From an uncultured Alistipes sp. (GTDB taxonomy: Bacteria; Bacteroidota; Bacteroidia; Bacteroidales; Rikenellaceae), in contig CAMWTS010000002.1 in the NCBI GenBank assembly GCA_947177225.1, positions 1 to 64,000 of the forward strand: DNA of 64,000 nt, in the 5' to 3' direction. A program made the translations under genes and the position numbers. Below, piece by piece: positions 18,319 to 27,792 of this stretch (the stretch's first letter is position 1; every line of letters starts with the position of its first letter). A model generated the notes under the pieces. It was not told the DNA's origin, made no database searches, and saw only the letters and a program-made list of their open reading frames with translations.

Positions 18319-19884
18319 CTACGCAAGGAAATAATTCGAAGAGATAGCGGTAAACTCCTTAACCTGAGCCTCGATCCACTCGGCATCGCGGCCAAGCTCT
18401 GCAGCCATCACTTCGGCCACACGACGTGCGGCCTTCTGAGCCTCGCGAGCATCGACGAAGAGCATGCGCACACGGCGTGCGAGAACATCGTCCACGGTCA
18501 ACGCCATCTCCTCGCGAACAGCCCAAACGACCTCGGCCACGGTATAGTCGAGCTTGTCCGAGAGCTTCTCGCCCAGAGCGGGATTCTCCTTTATCAGAGC
18601 GAGGATCTTCTCGGTGTCGGCACCATAGACATACATGTGATCCGAAAGATCGGGTGCCGGCTTCCAGCCGTGGATCTTGAACTTCTTGGTGACGCACTTG
18701 CGCTTCTCCAAGCCGCACAACGATATGGCCTTGTCGACAGTGTCCTCGGCCATCTTGCGATATGAAGTCCACTTACCGCCGGTGATGGTGATAAGATTGT
18801 TGTCGGAAGTGATGATCTTATGGCTGCGCGAAACCTCCTTGGAACTTTTGCCCTCCTTCTTGGGCGCAGCCAAAGGACGCTGACCGGCGAATACCGATAC
18901 GATGTCGGCATGAGTCGGTGCGGGATCCATGTAAAGCGATGCGGTTTTGAGGATAAAGTCGATCTCCTCCTCCAAGGGACGCGGCTCGCTCTCGGCCGTC
19001 GGGCGCGGAATGTCGGTCGTACCCACAACCACCTTGTCGTGCCAGGGCACAGCGAACAGCACGCGGCCGTCCGAGGTCTTGGGCACCATGATGGCGTAAT
19101 CGCTCTGCAAGAACTTCATGTCGAGAACGATGTGAACACCCTGGCTCGGAACCACCATCTTGGGCATACCGGGCTTGTCCATCTGCATAACCTCGTCGAC
19201 AAAGCAGCCGGCAGCGTTTATCAAGGCACGGCACTTTATAGTGCGCTCCTCGCCTGTGAGCATGTCGCGGGTCTTCACGCCGCAAACCTTGCCGGCCTCG
19301 TCGTGCAATACACCCACCACTGCCATGCGGTTAACCACGCAACCGCCGTTCTCGGCGCAGGTCTGCGCCAGGTTGCAGGCCATACGGGCATCATCGAACT
19401 GACCGTCATGGTAGACGATACCGCCCTTCAAGCCCTTCTTCACCGACGTGGGCAGATACTTCATGACGGTCTTCGAGCGTATGAAACGCGAACGGCCGTA
19501 GCCGAAACCGAACGACAGAATGTCATAGAAGGTCAGACCGCAGAAGTAAAGGAAGTTGTCCCAATAGCGATAGTTCGAGATGACGAAAGCCTGATCCTTC
19601 ACCAAGTGGGGAGCATTGCGCTTCATGATACCTCTCTCGTGAAGAGCCTCACGCACCAGATCGACCTCCATCTTCTGCAAATAACGCACACCGCCGTGAA
19701 CGAGCTTGGTCGAACGGCTCGACGTACACTTTGCAAAATCCTCGCGTTCGAACAACGCCACACTGAAACCGCGGGTAGCGGCATCGACAGCACAACCGAG
19801 ACCGGTCGCACCGCCACCAACAACTACGATATCCCATACCTTATCGGTATTGTCGAGCTGTTTGAGCATCAAACTTCTATCCAT
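18319..19884 (-). CDS. glpD: Aerobic-type glycerol-3-phosphate dehydrogenase
   Basis: A 521-residue FAD enzyme that oxidises glycerol-3-phosphate to dihydroxyacetone phosphate and passes electrons to quinone at the inner face of the membrane. The dinucleotide-binding motif VVVGGGATGLG is at residues 20-30, followed by FEREDFAKCTSSRSTKLVHG, characteristic of GlpD. The C-terminal domain (about 390-510) matches the GlpD cap domain. E. coli GlpD is 501 residues. It lies between the glpT operon and the divergent regulator. No glycerol kinase gene is present in the window, so the locus seems aimed at preformed glycerol-3-phosphate. Confidence 0.93.
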   Translation of the reverse strand: MDRSLMLKQLDNTDKVWDIVVVGGGATGLGCAVDAATRGFSVALFEREDFAKCTSSRSTKLVHGGVRYLQKMEVDLVREALHERGIMKRNAPHLVKDQAFVISNYRYWDNFLYFCGLTFYDILSFGFGYGRSRFIRSKTVMKYLPTSVKKGLKGGIVYHDGQFDDARMACNLAQTCAENGGCVVNRMAVVGVLHDEAGKVCGVKTRDMLTGEERTIKCRALINAAGCFVDEVMQMDKPGMPKMVVPSQGVHIVLDMKFLQSDYAIMVPKTSDGRVLFAVPWHDKVVVGTTDIPRPTAESEPRPLEEEIDFILKTASLYMDPAPTHADIVSVFAGQRPLAAPKKEGKSSKEVSRSHKIITSDNNLITITGGKWTSYRKMAEDTVDKAISLCGLEKRKCVTKKFKIHGWKPAPDLSDHMYVYGADTEKILALIKENPALGEKLSDKLDYTVAEVVWAVREEMALTVDDVLARRVRMLFVDAREAQKAARRVAEVMAAELGRDAEWIEAQVKEFTAISSNYFLA

Positions 19885-20011
19885 TTCGTTTTGATATTTT
19901 AATTTGTTTTGTATTTATAAATTCAATAATATCAATATGTTAAAGCACAATTTCTCAAATACCGTGCAACGCGGCCAAAAGTTCCGCCGCTTTCGTTATG
20001 CTCGATTTGCA

Positions 20012-20024
20012 TTTCAATTCGAAA
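20012..20024. promoter_or_regulatory. Candidate operator at the glpD start point
   Basis: An imperfect palindrome TTTCAATTCGAAA lies directly downstream of the glpD -7 box, where a repressor would block initiation. A further TCG-N7-CGA arrangement is at about 19993-20005. Both are only suggestive of a DeoR/GlpR site. Confidence 0.25.
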
Positions 20025-20056
20025 CAAAAGTAGGCTTTTTCTCATGAATTTGCAAA
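20025..20056 (-). promoter_or_regulatory. glpD promoter
   Basis: Minus-strand TTTG (20056-20053), 20 bases, TACTTTTG (20032-20025): an exact consensus match. The predicted leader before the glpD ATG is about 130 bases. Confidence 0.75.
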
Positions 20057-20137
20057 CTTTTACACCTTTTATTTTAAAAAGATTTTCAGCACAAAACAAA
20101 ATTCCGGTCGACCGAGATGAAAACCGATTATTTTACG

Positions 20138-20145
20138 TATATTTG
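20138..20145 (+). promoter_or_regulatory. -7 box of the DeoR/GlpR regulator
   Basis: TATATTTG lies 27 bases before the ATG at 20173. It rules out an upstream in-frame ATG at 20044, which would place the promoter inside the coding region. Confidence 0.65.
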
Positions 20146-20172
20146 CGAAACTTAAAAGAAAGCGAAAGAGAC

Positions 20173-20940
20173 ATGCCTTTGAACGAAAGACATACTGCCA
20201 TACTCGCCATGGTAAACGAAACCGGATCCATCGGCGTGAGCGAATTGGCCAAGGAGTTCGGCGTATCGGAAGTGACTATACGCAAAGACCTTACCCACTT
20301 GGAGAAGAACGGATCGATATATCGCGCCCACGGACGCGCCATACGGCTCAACCCATATATCAACGACCGCGACGTCAACATCAAGGAGAAACAGCAGATA
20401 GCACAGAAAAAGGCTATCGGCGAATACGCAGCCAAACTTATCCAGCCCAACGATTCGATTCTCATAGCATCGGGTACGACGGTGATGTTTCTGGCGCGCG
20501 AAATCGTACCGCAGGAGCACCTTACCGTAATCACCTCGGCCATGAACGTATCGACCTATCTGTCGCGCAACAAAGACATAGATGTCATACAGTTGGGCGG
20601 CATAGCACGCAACTCTTCGGAGTCGGTCGTAGGCCACTATGCCGAAGAGATGCTCTCGAATTTCGCATGCAGCAAACTCTTCATCGGCGTCGACGGAATC
20701 GATGTAGAATACGGACTCTCGACCACCAACCTTCTGGAAGCATCGCTCAACCGCCAGATGATCGACGCTTCACAGAAAACGATCGTACTGACCGACTCCA
20801 CCAAGTTCAATTTCCGCGGTTTCAGCAAGATCTGCGACATCGATCTCATCGACCAGATCATCACCGATCAGGGTATCCCCCAACATATTCTGCGTCAGCT
20901 GGAAGAGCGCGGCATAGAGGTCACCGTACTCGACGTGTAA
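20173..20940 (+). CDS. DeoR/GlpR-family transcriptional regulator
   Basis: A 255-residue DeoR-family protein. The N-terminal winged helix-turn-helix reads VSELAKEFGVSEVTIRKDLT (about 22-41), and the C-terminal sugar-phosphate sensor domain has the usual IASGTTVMFLA and GVDGID segments. Family members are repressors released by a phosphorylated metabolite. Being divergent from glpD and next to glpT, it is the obvious candidate to sense glycerol-3-phosphate, but this is inferred from context. A second paralogue of exactly the same length lies at 31455-32222. The start is set by the promoter at 20138-20145. Confidence 0.85.
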   Translation: MPLNERHTAILAMVNETGSIGVSELAKEFGVSEVTIRKDLTHLEKNGSIYRAHGRAIRLNPYINDRDVNIKEKQQIAQKKAIGEYAAKLIQPNDSILIASGTTVMFLAREIVPQEHLTVITSAMNVSTYLSRNKDIDVIQLGGIARNSSESVVGHYAEEMLSNFACSKLFIGVDGIDVEYGLSTTNLLEASLNRQMIDASQKTIVLTDSTKFNFRGFSKICDIDLIDQIITDQGIPQHILRQLEERGIEVTVLDV

Positions 20941-21051
20941 ACGCCGCCCGCGCAGTCTTCGACACAGGCGTGCCGCACGGCTTCACGACACGTATTTCGA
21001 AACGCAATCGCAACGTTTCATCGCGATATGCCCACGACAGGGCAAAGGTCA

Positions 21052-21090
21052 AAAACTCGCATACGCATACGCGCATGTGAGTTTTTTTTT
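21052..21090 (+). terminator. Terminator after the DeoR/GlpR regulator
   Basis: Arms AAAACTCGCATACGC and GCGCATGTGAGTTTT (two non-Watson-Crick positions), a four-base loop and a T run. It lies against the dnaX -7 box, so it covers the place where the dnaX -33 element would be. Confidence 0.75.
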
Positions 21091-21091
21091 A

Positions 21092-21099
21092 TATCTTTG
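21092..21099 (+). promoter_or_regulatory. -7 box of dnaX
   Basis: TATCTTTG ends only seven bases before the dnaX ATG, so the transcript should begin at or within a few bases of the start codon. Confidence 0.6.
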
Positions 21100-21106
21100 C
21101 CATGTT

Positions 21107-22951
21107 ATGGAGAATTTCATAGTTTCAGCACGCAAATACCGTCCCGCCACGTTCGCTTCGGTTGTCGGTCAGAGACACATCACATCGACACTGAAAAATG
21201 CCATCGAGCGCGGACAGCTGGCACACGCCTACCTCTTCTGCGGCCCCAGAGGCGTGGGCAAGACCACGTGCGCCCGCATCTTCGCCAAGGCCATCAACTG
21301 CCTCAATCCCAACGGTGCCGAGGCATGCAACGAGTGCGAATCGTGCCGCAGTTTCAACGAAAACCGTTCGCTCAACATACACGAACTCGACGCCGCGTCG
21401 AACAACTCGGTCGACGACATTCGCAACCTCATCGACCAGGTGCGCGTCATGCCGCAGCAGGGACGCTACTCGGTGTTCATAATCGACGAGGTGCACATGC
21501 TCTCGACGCAGGCCTTCAACGCCTTTTTGAAGACATTGGAGGAGCCGCCGGCACACGCCATATTCATTCTGGCCACAACCGAGAAACACAAGATCCTGCC
21601 GACCATACTGTCGCGCTGTCAGATCTACGACTTCAACCGCATACGCGTCGAAGACGGTGTGGAGTATCTGCGCTACATAGCTTCGCAAGAGGGTGTCGAG
21701 GCCGACGACCAGGCATTGAACCTCATCGCCCGCAAGGCCGACGGAGGTATGCGCGACGCTCTGTCGATGTTCGACAAGGCCGTATCGTTCTGCGGCTCGA
21801 CGCTCGACTACAAGCAGGTGGCCGCCACGCTGAACGTGCTCGACTACGACACCTATTTCGAGATGACCGACCAGCTGCTCGCCGGCCGGTATATTGATGC
21901 ACTGATGCGATTCGACGATGTGCTGAGCCGGGGTTTCTCGGCGCAGACATTCATGTCGGGACTCAACCAGCACATGCGCGATCTGCTGATGGCGCGCGGT
22001 GCGGCAATATCGCTGATAGAATTTACCGGCACGCTCATGGAGCGATACCGCCGGCAGGCGGAACAATGCGACGAATCTTTCCTGTTCGGCGCCATATCGC
22101 TTCTCACCGAAGCCGACGGACGCATACGGCAGTCGTCGAACCAACGATTGCTCGTCGAACTGGGACTCATGAAGATTGCGGGTCTCGGTCAAAAAAAAAA
22201 GTATGACACCGATACCGTAACTTTCGCCACCTCCGTGGCACTGCCCGATCTGGACTCAGCACAACCGCACTCCGGCACTCCGGCAGCACAGACTCAGCCG
22301 CAGGTGCAGGTGCAGACTCAACAGCATGCCGCACAACCGGCGGCGCCGATACAGCCCCGCACTGCGACGGCACAACCGATGCCTGCCCAGCCGCAGCCAA
22401 CCCGGCCGGAGTCCGAAAGGCAGCCGGCAACGGCCGCAGAGCGACCGCAAAGCAGAGTGCAGAGCGACGCACCGAAACACAAGCCACTGGTATCTGGCAC
22501 CTCGCTGGCCGATCTTCTCGGCGGCGACGACACCGTCGCGGAGCAGCCCCAGACCGACGCAGCCGAGACCGACAGCACGGCACAGCTTCACGTCGACCCC
22601 CAGGCCGAGAGCAAGTTGAAATCGGCCGCACGCGGCATACTCGATTATATCGGCAAGTCGCGACCGCGCTTCATGGTGGCTTTCGACTCGATGCGAATCG
22701 ACGGCAACATGATCCGCATCGCAGCCCCGACACGCACGCTGGCCGATGACATCATGCACTCGAAAACCGAGCTGATGATGCAGATCGCCGCCATAGCCGG
22801 CATCGAAGGGTTCATCGACATGCAAATCGAAGTCAACGAGCAGATAAGAGCGGCCAAGCCCATCAAGCTCGAAGACCGGTTGCAGCACATGATACGCAAA
22901 AACCCGCTCATAGTAGAGATGCGCGACGCGCTCGATCTGGAAGCGGAATAG
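21107..22951 (+). CDS. dnaX: DNA polymerase III subunit tau/gamma
   Basis: Clamp-loader ATPase of 614 residues. The Walker A motif GPRGVGKTT is near residue 46, a zinc-binding Cys cluster (CNECESC) near 74, and Walker B/DEVH in FIIDEVHML near 125. The clamp-loader domains end near residue 360. After that come a Gln/Pro/Ala-rich linker and a C-terminal domain that should contact the polymerase. At 22191-22200 is a run of ten A inside CAA AAA AAA AAG; both other frames stop within a few codons, so slippage there would give a 366-residue gamma-like form. It heads a run of same-strand genes tyrS, folB and the symporter. Confidence 0.95.
   Translation: MENFIVSARKYRPATFASVVGQRHITSTLKNAIERGQLAHAYLFCGPRGVGKTTCARIFAKAINCLNPNGAEACNECESCRSFNENRSLNIHELDAASNNSVDDIRNLIDQVRVMPQQGRYSVFIIDEVHMLSTQAFNAFLKTLEEPPAHAIFILATTEKHKILPTILSRCQIYDFNRIRVEDGVEYLRYIASQEGVEADDQALNLIARKADGGMRDALSMFDKAVSFCGSTLDYKQVAATLNVLDYDTYFEMTDQLLAGRYIDALMRFDDVLSRGFSAQTFMSGLNQHMRDLLMARGAAISLIEFTGTLMERYRRQAEQCDESFLFGAISLLTEADGRIRQSSNQRLLVELGLMKIAGLGQKKKYDTDTVTFATSVALPDLDSAQPHSGTPAAQTQPQVQVQTQQHAAQPAAPIQPRTATAQPMPAQPQPTRPESERQPATAAERPQSRVQSDAPKHKPLVSGTSLADLLGGDDTVAEQPQTDAAETDSTAQLHVDPQAESKLKSAARGILDYIGKSRPRFMVAFDSMRIDGNMIRIAAPTRTLADDIMHSKTELMMQIAAIAGIEGFIDMQIEVNEQIRAAKPIKLEDRLQHMIRKNPLIVEMRDALDLEAE
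22191..22201 (+). promoter_or_regulatory. Candidate slippage or frameshift site in dnaX
   Basis: Ten A followed by G at codons 362-365. A -1 shift reads GTA TGA and stops at once; the other frame reaches TAA after six further codons. A small hairpin GCCAC-CTCC-GTGGC follows at 22226-22239. The E. coli site (A AAA AAG) and the Thermus A-run work in this way. Confidence 0.6.
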
Positions 22952-22989
22952 AGACATTGACAACAACAAAAACAGAAGATAACAAATCT

Positions 22990-24285
22990 ATGCAAAACAA
23001 GGATTTCGTAGAGGAGCTCGAATGGAGAGGCATGATCCATACCATCATGCCCGGAGCTAAGGAGCAGTTGCAGAAAGAGATGACCACAGCCTATCTGGGT
23101 ATCGACCCCACGGCCGACTCACTGCACATAGGACACCTCGTAGGAGTAATGATACTCAAACATTTCCAGCTGTGCGGCCATCGTCCCATAGCCCTCATCG
23201 GAGGTGCCACGGGCATGATCGGCGATCCGAGCGGCAAGTCGCAGGAACGCAACCTGCTGGACGAGGCGACGCTGCGCCACAACCAGGAGGCCATCAAGCG
23301 TCAGCTGGCCAAGCTGCTCGACTTCGACTCGGAAGCCGGCAACCGCGCGCTGCTGGTCAACAACTACGACTGGACCAAAGATATCACCTTCCTCGACTTC
23401 GCCCGCGAGATAGGCAAGCTGATAACGGTCAACTATATGATGGCCAAGGATTCGGTCAAGAAGCGTTTCAACGGCGAGGGCGACGGCATGTCGTTCACCG
23501 AGTTCACCTACCAGCTGTTGCAGGGTTACGACTTCCTGCACCTCTACAAGGAGTACGGCTGCAAGGTTCAGCTCGGAGGTGCCGACCAGTGGGGCAACAT
23601 CACCACCGGCACAGAACTCATACGCCGCAAGCTGGGCTCGGAGCAGGAGGCTTTCGCCATCACCTGCCCGCTGATTACCAAGGCCGACGGCACCAAGTTC
23701 GGCAAGACCGAGAGCGGCAACGTATGGCTCGACCCGCGCTATACGTCGCCCTACAAATTCTACCAGTTCTGGCTGAACGTGAGCGACGACGATGCCAAGC
23801 GATACATCAAGATATTCACCCTGCTGGATCGTCAGATCATCGAGCAGCTCATAGCCGAGCACGATGCCGCGCCGCATCTGCGCGCATTGCAGAAACGCCT
23901 GGCCGAGGAGCTGACCTGCATGATCCACTCCAAGGAGGATTGGCAGCGTGCCGTCGAGGCATCGGCCATTCTCTTCGGTGGAGCCACTTCGGAGGCTCTG
24001 CGCCGTCTCGACGAGCAGACTCTGTTGCAGGTCTTCGAGGGTGTGCCGCAGTTCCGCATTTCGGCCGACGAGCTTGGCGCATTCATCGATATCGCAGCCG
24101 AGCGCACCTCGATATTCCCCTCCAAGGGCGAGTGCCGCAAGATGATACAGGGCGGCGGCGTATCGCTCAACAAGGAGAAGGTGACCGATCCCATGCAGAG
24201 CGTCGGCCGCGAGGATCTTATTGCCGGCAAATACCTGCTCGTGCAGCGCGGCAAGAAGAACTACTATCTGGTAACGGTCGAGTAG
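22990..24285 (+). CDS. tyrS: Tyrosyl-tRNA synthetase
   Basis: A 431-residue class I synthetase charging tRNA-Tyr. The HIGH signature is seen as SLHIGHLVG at about residues 44-52 and the KMSKS equivalent as KFGKT near 236. The C-terminal S4-like RNA-binding domain contains the GGGVSLN segment. An upstream in-frame ATG at 22957 would add 11 weakly conserved residues; I chose the ATG at 22990, whose product begins as family members usually do. It lies 38 bases after dnaX. Confidence 0.94.
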   Translation: MQNKDFVEELEWRGMIHTIMPGAKEQLQKEMTTAYLGIDPTADSLHIGHLVGVMILKHFQLCGHRPIALIGGATGMIGDPSGKSQERNLLDEATLRHNQEAIKRQLAKLLDFDSEAGNRALLVNNYDWTKDITFLDFAREIGKLITVNYMMAKDSVKKRFNGEGDGMSFTEFTYQLLQGYDFLHLYKEYGCKVQLGGADQWGNITTGTELIRRKLGSEQEAFAITCPLITKADGTKFGKTESGNVWLDPRYTSPYKFYQFWLNVSDDDAKRYIKIFTLLDRQIIEQLIAEHDAAPHLRALQKRLAEELTCMIHSKEDWQRAVEASAILFGGATSEALRRLDEQTLLQVFEGVPQFRISADELGAFIDIAAERTSIFPSKGECRKMIQGGGVSLNKEKVTDPMQSVGREDLIAGKYLLVQRGKKNYYLVTVE

Positions 24286-24289
24286 CGCA

Positions 24290-24652
24290 ATGTCGGAGAA
24301 ACTCTACACCATACGCCTCGACGGCATCTTCGTACGCGCCTACCACGGCTGCTACGATCTGGAACAGAAGGTCGGCAACCGCTTTCGCGTCGATCTGCTG
24401 ATACGCACGCCCCTGGGCGACCTGCCGCAGACCGACGACGTGACACGCGCGGTCAACTACCTGACCGTATTCGGCATAGTCGAGCGGACGATGCAGCGCA
24501 CGCAGCGCACGATAGAGGCCGCTGCGGTCAACATCATCGAAGCCGTCAAGGCCGAATTTCCGCAGATCGTCAGCGTGGAGTGCACGGTGGCCAAGATCGC
24601 ACCGCCGCTGGGCGGCAAGATCGACCGTGTAAGCGTAACCATAGAGGCATAA
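24290..24652 (+). CDS. folB: Dihydroneopterin aldolase
   Basis: A 120-residue protein matching FolB in length and pattern: LDGIFVRAYHGCYDLEQKVG at about residues 7-26 and the C-terminal KIAPPLGGKIDRVSV. It cleaves dihydroneopterin to hydroxymethyl-dihydropterin and glycolaldehyde in folate synthesis and forms a cytoplasmic oligomer. It starts four bases after the tyrS stop, so it is co-transcribed. Confidence 0.88.
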   Translation: MSEKLYTIRLDGIFVRAYHGCYDLEQKVGNRFRVDLLIRTPLGDLPQTDDVTRAVNYLTVFGIVERTMQRTQRTIEAAAVNIIEAVKAEFPQIVSVECTVAKIAPPLGGKIDRVSVTIEA

Positions 24653-24668
24653 CCCACTTTACCGGAAG

Positions 24669-25982
24669 ATGAACGCGACAAACAGCAACAGAGCCACATT
24701 CGGCGGCCGCATAGCCGCCGTACTCGCCGCGGCCGGCAGTGCCATAGGCCTGGGCAACGTATGGCGTTTTCCGGGCGTTGCCGATGCCAACGGCGGCGGC
24801 GCGTTCATCATCATCTACATCGTCTGCGTAGCACTCATGGGACTGCCGCTCATGGTGGCGGAGTTCGCCATAGGAAGGCACGCGCGCTCCAATCCGGTCG
24901 GAGCCTTCCGCGCCATCGACCGCCGCTGGGGCTGGCTCGGCGCGCTGGCCGTAGCCACCGTATTTCTGATCCTCGGCTACTATTTCGTGGTATCGGGCTG
25001 GACGGTGGCCTACGTGGTCAACTCGGCCGCAGGACGTATCGACAGCTCGTTCTTCACCGATTTCATCAGCGACCCGTGGCAGCCGCTCCTCTATGCCGGA
25101 GTGTTCATCGCCGCCAATCACTACATCGTCGAGCGAGGTGTCAAGCGAGGCATCGAACGTGCATCTAAGATACTGATGCCCATTTTCTTCGTCATACTGC
25201 TCGCACTGGCCGTCTATTCGCTGTCGATGCCCGAAAGCAACGCCGCAATACGCAAGGTATTCACGCCCGACTTCGGTGCGGTCGACTCCTCGACCGTGCT
25301 TGCAGCACTGTCGCAGGCATTCTTCTCGCTGTCGATAGGCATGGGCATAATGATAACCTACGGGTCGTATTTCAAGTCGGAGACCCGACTGCTTCCGACA
25401 GCCGTCAATGTAGCCCTGCTCGACTCGCTGGCCGCAATCATCGCCAGCATAGTGATTCTCTCGGCAGGCGTCGGCGACAGAAGCGGATCGACCCTGGCGT
25501 TCGTGGCTCTGCCCGAAGTGTTCGACGGTCTGCCGTGGGGCGGATTCTGGTCGACGCTGTTCTTCATACTGCTTGCCCTGGCGGCCATACTCTCCACCGT
25601 GTCGATACACGAAGTGGTGACGGTATATCTGTCCGAGCAGCGAGGCATGACACGCCGCCGCGCCGCCCGCTGCGTCTCGCTCGGCGCAGCACTGCTGGCT
25701 GTCGCGGCATCGCTGTCGATGGGGGCATGGGACGACATACGGCTCTTCGGACGCAATCTGTTCGATCTGCTCGACACACTGACCGCCACACTGCTGCTGC
25801 CGGTATCCGGTCTGATGACCTGCATATTCGCCGGTTGGGTATGGGACCGCAAGCGGTTTCGCGACGAAGCGGTGCGCGGCGGCGGCATCGACCGAAAGAT
25901 GTTTCCGACGGTCGGATTTTTGCTCCGATGGGTATGCCCGCCGCTGGTTGCGGCACTCTTTATCTTCGGATTGATCGATTGA
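24669..25982 (+). CDS. Sodium-dependent symporter of the NSS/SNF family
   Basis: A 437-residue inner-membrane protein with about 11-12 helices. The N-terminal GSAIGLGNVWRFP is the hallmark sodium- and substrate-binding segment of neurotransmitter:sodium symporters, followed by the conserved GGGAF. Bacterial members import amino acids; the exact substrate is not evident. It sits 16 bases after folB. Confidence 0.9.
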   Translation: MNATNSNRATFGGRIAAVLAAAGSAIGLGNVWRFPGVADANGGGAFIIIYIVCVALMGLPLMVAEFAIGRHARSNPVGAFRAIDRRWGWLGALAVATVFLILGYYFVVSGWTVAYVVNSAAGRIDSSFFTDFISDPWQPLLYAGVFIAANHYIVERGVKRGIERASKILMPIFFVILLALAVYSLSMPESNAAIRKVFTPDFGAVDSSTVLAALSQAFFSLSIGMGIMITYGSYFKSETRLLPTAVNVALLDSLAAIIASIVILSAGVGDRSGSTLAFVALPEVFDGLPWGGFWSTLFFILLALAAILSTVSIHEVVTVYLSEQRGMTRRRAARCVSLGAALLAVAASLSMGAWDDIRLFGRNLFDLLDTLTATLLLPVSGLMTCIFAGWVWDRKRFRDEAVRGGGIDRKMFPTVGFLLRWVCPPLVAALFIFGLID

Positions 25983-26024
25983 TTTGCAGCTAAACAACAA
26001 TAAATACTGAAAAGACAAACATTT

Positions 26025-27638
26025 ATGGCAGAATTTATCTATCAGCAACCGTTCCCTATCCAGTGCGACAGGACGGAGTATCGTCTGTTGACGAAAGATT
26101 ACGTGAAAGTCGTCGAGTGCGACGGCCGCAAGATTTTGAAGGTCGACCCCAAGGGTCTCGAACTGCTGGCCAAGGAGGCCTATGCCGACGTATCGTTCTA
26201 TCTGCGTGCATCGCACTTGCAGAAGCTCCGCAACATACTCGACGATTCGGAAGCCACCGACAACGACAAGTTCGTAGCCTACACCATGCTCATGAACCAG
26301 TGCGTGGCCGCCGAAGGCGAGCTTCCCACATGTCAGGACACGGGTACGGCAATCTGCATCGGACACAAGGGCGAGGACGTCTACACGGGTGCCGACGATG
26401 CCGAGTGCATCTCGCGCGGCGTCTACGAAACATACAAGGAGCGTAACCTGCGCTACTCGCAGGTGGTGCCATTCACCATGACCGACGAGAAGAATTCGGG
26501 CAGCAACCTGCCGGCACAGATCGACATCTACGGAGGCCACCCCGGCATGGAGTATGAGTTCCTGTTCATCACCAAGGGCGGCGGCTCGGCCAACAAGACC
26601 TTCCTCTACCAGCAGACCAAAGCCCTGCTGAACGAGGAGTCGCTGACCAAATTCATCAAGGAGCATATCACCGACCTGGGCACCTCGGCCTGCCCGCCCT
26701 ATCACCTGGCAATCTGCATCGGCGGCACCTCGGCCGAGATGTGTCTGTCGACCGTAAAGAAGGCTTCGGCCGGATATCTCGACGAGCTGCCCACTTCGGG
26801 CAATGAGGGCGGCCGCTGCTTCCGCGATTTGGAGTGGGAGGCCAAAGTACAGAAGATCTGCCAGGAGATCGGTCTCGGCGCACAGTTCGGCGGCAAATAC
26901 TACGTACACGACGTGCGTGTTATCCGCGCTCCTCGTCATGCGGCATCTTGCCCCGTGGCAATCGGCGTGAGCTGCTCGGCCGACCGCAACATCAAGGCCA
27001 AGATCACGCCCGAGGGCATCTTCCTCGAAGCGTTGGAGAAGAATCCGGCACGCTTCCTGCCCGCCGAATCTCCGTCGATGACTCCGGCCGTCGACATCGA
27101 TCTGGACGAGGGTATGGAGAAGGTTCGCCAGATACTCACCCAATACCCCATCAAGACGCGTCTCAACCTGAAAGGCACACTGATCGTTGCGCGCGACATA
27201 GCCCACGCACGCATCAAGCAGATGCTCGACGAGGGCAAACCCATGCCCGAATATTTCAAGAAGCACCCGGTATACTACGCCGGCCCTGCCAAGACTCCCG
27301 AAGGCATGGCATCGGGTTCGTTCGGCCCCACTACGGCCGGACGTATGGATCCCTATGTCGATCTGTTCCAGAAGAACGGCGGCTCGATGGTCATGGTGGC
27401 CAAAGGCAACCGTTCGAAAGCCGTCACCGATGCCTGCAAGGCCAACGGAGGCTTCTATCTGGGTTCGATAGGCGGCCCGGCAGCCATACTTGCCAAGAAC
27501 TCGATAAAGAGCGTCGAGGTGGTCGACTTCCCCGAACTGGGCATGGAGGCCGTCAGAAAGATCTATGTCGAGAACTTCCCGGCATTCATCATCGTCGACG
27601 ACAAGGGTAACGACTTCTTCGCCGACTTCGCTCATTAG
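26025..27638 (+). CDS. Class I fumarate hydratase (iron-sulfur type)
   Basis: A 537-residue enzyme with both the alpha and beta catalytic regions of class I fumarases fused. Cys103 in TCQDTGTA and two further cysteines ([18 protein letters not shown]) are placed as [4Fe-4S] ligands. The C-terminal part shows [12 protein letters not shown] and KGNRSKAV, typical of the beta region. It interconverts fumarate and malate. In anaerobic Bacteroidales this works in the fumarate/propionate branch. Such enzymes are oxygen sensitive. Two tandem hairpins follow the stop codon. Confidence 0.93.
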   Translation: MAEFIYQQPFPIQCDRTEYRLLTKDYVKVVECDGRKILKVDPKGLELLAKEAYADVSFYLRASHLQKLRNILDDSEATDNDKFVAYTMLMNQCVAAEGELPTCQDTGTAICIGHKGEDVYTGADDAECISRGVYETYKERNLRYSQVVPFTMTDEKNSGSNLPAQIDIYGGHPGMEYEFLFITKGGGSANKTFLYQQTKALLNEESLTKFIKEHITDLGTSACPPYHLAICIGGTSAEMCLSTVKKASAGYLDELPTSGNEGGRCFRDLEWEAKVQKICQEIGLGAQFGGKYYVHDVRVIRAPRHAASCPVAIGVSCSADRNIKAKITPEGIFLEALEKNPARFLPAESPSMTPAVDIDLDEGMEKVRQILTQYPIKTRLNLKGTLIVARDIAHARIKQMLDEGKPMPEYFKKHPVYYAGPAKTPEGMASGSFGPTTAGRMDPYVDLFQKNGGSMVMVAKGNRSKAVTDACKANGGFYLGSIGGPAAILAKNSIKSVEVVDFPELGMEAVRKIYVENFPAFIIVDDKGNDFFADFAH

Positions 27639-27669
27639 AGCGCAGGCGTGCACCGCACGGCGGAACAGC

Positions 27670-27700
27670 GGCTGCCCGATCGACAACGGGCAGCCCTTTT
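27670..27700 (+). terminator. Terminator after the fumarase gene
   Basis: A perfect eight-base-pair stem GGCTGCCC/GGGCAGCC with a ten-base loop and a TTTT tail. Confidence 0.8.
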
Positions 27701-27719
27701 CCGCAATATGGGATAAAAA

Positions 27720-27758
27720 CCGGCCGCCATATAATAATATGGTCGCCGCCGGCGTTTT
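27720..27758. terminator. Second hairpin between fumarase and batD
   Basis: CCATAT-AATA-ATATGG extended by outer CCGGC/GCCGG pairs with small bulges, flanked by AAAA and TTTT. It could end transcription in either direction or attenuate transcription entering batD. Confidence 0.5.
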
Positions 27759-27792
27759 ACTTTATCGATGAACCGTTTATAACATCGTAGAG

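Noticed and set aside
22191..22200. The A10 run as a sequencing error breaking dnaX
   Set aside because: The reading frame is open through the run and the downstream product is a normal tau C-terminal region, so the run length fits an intact gene.
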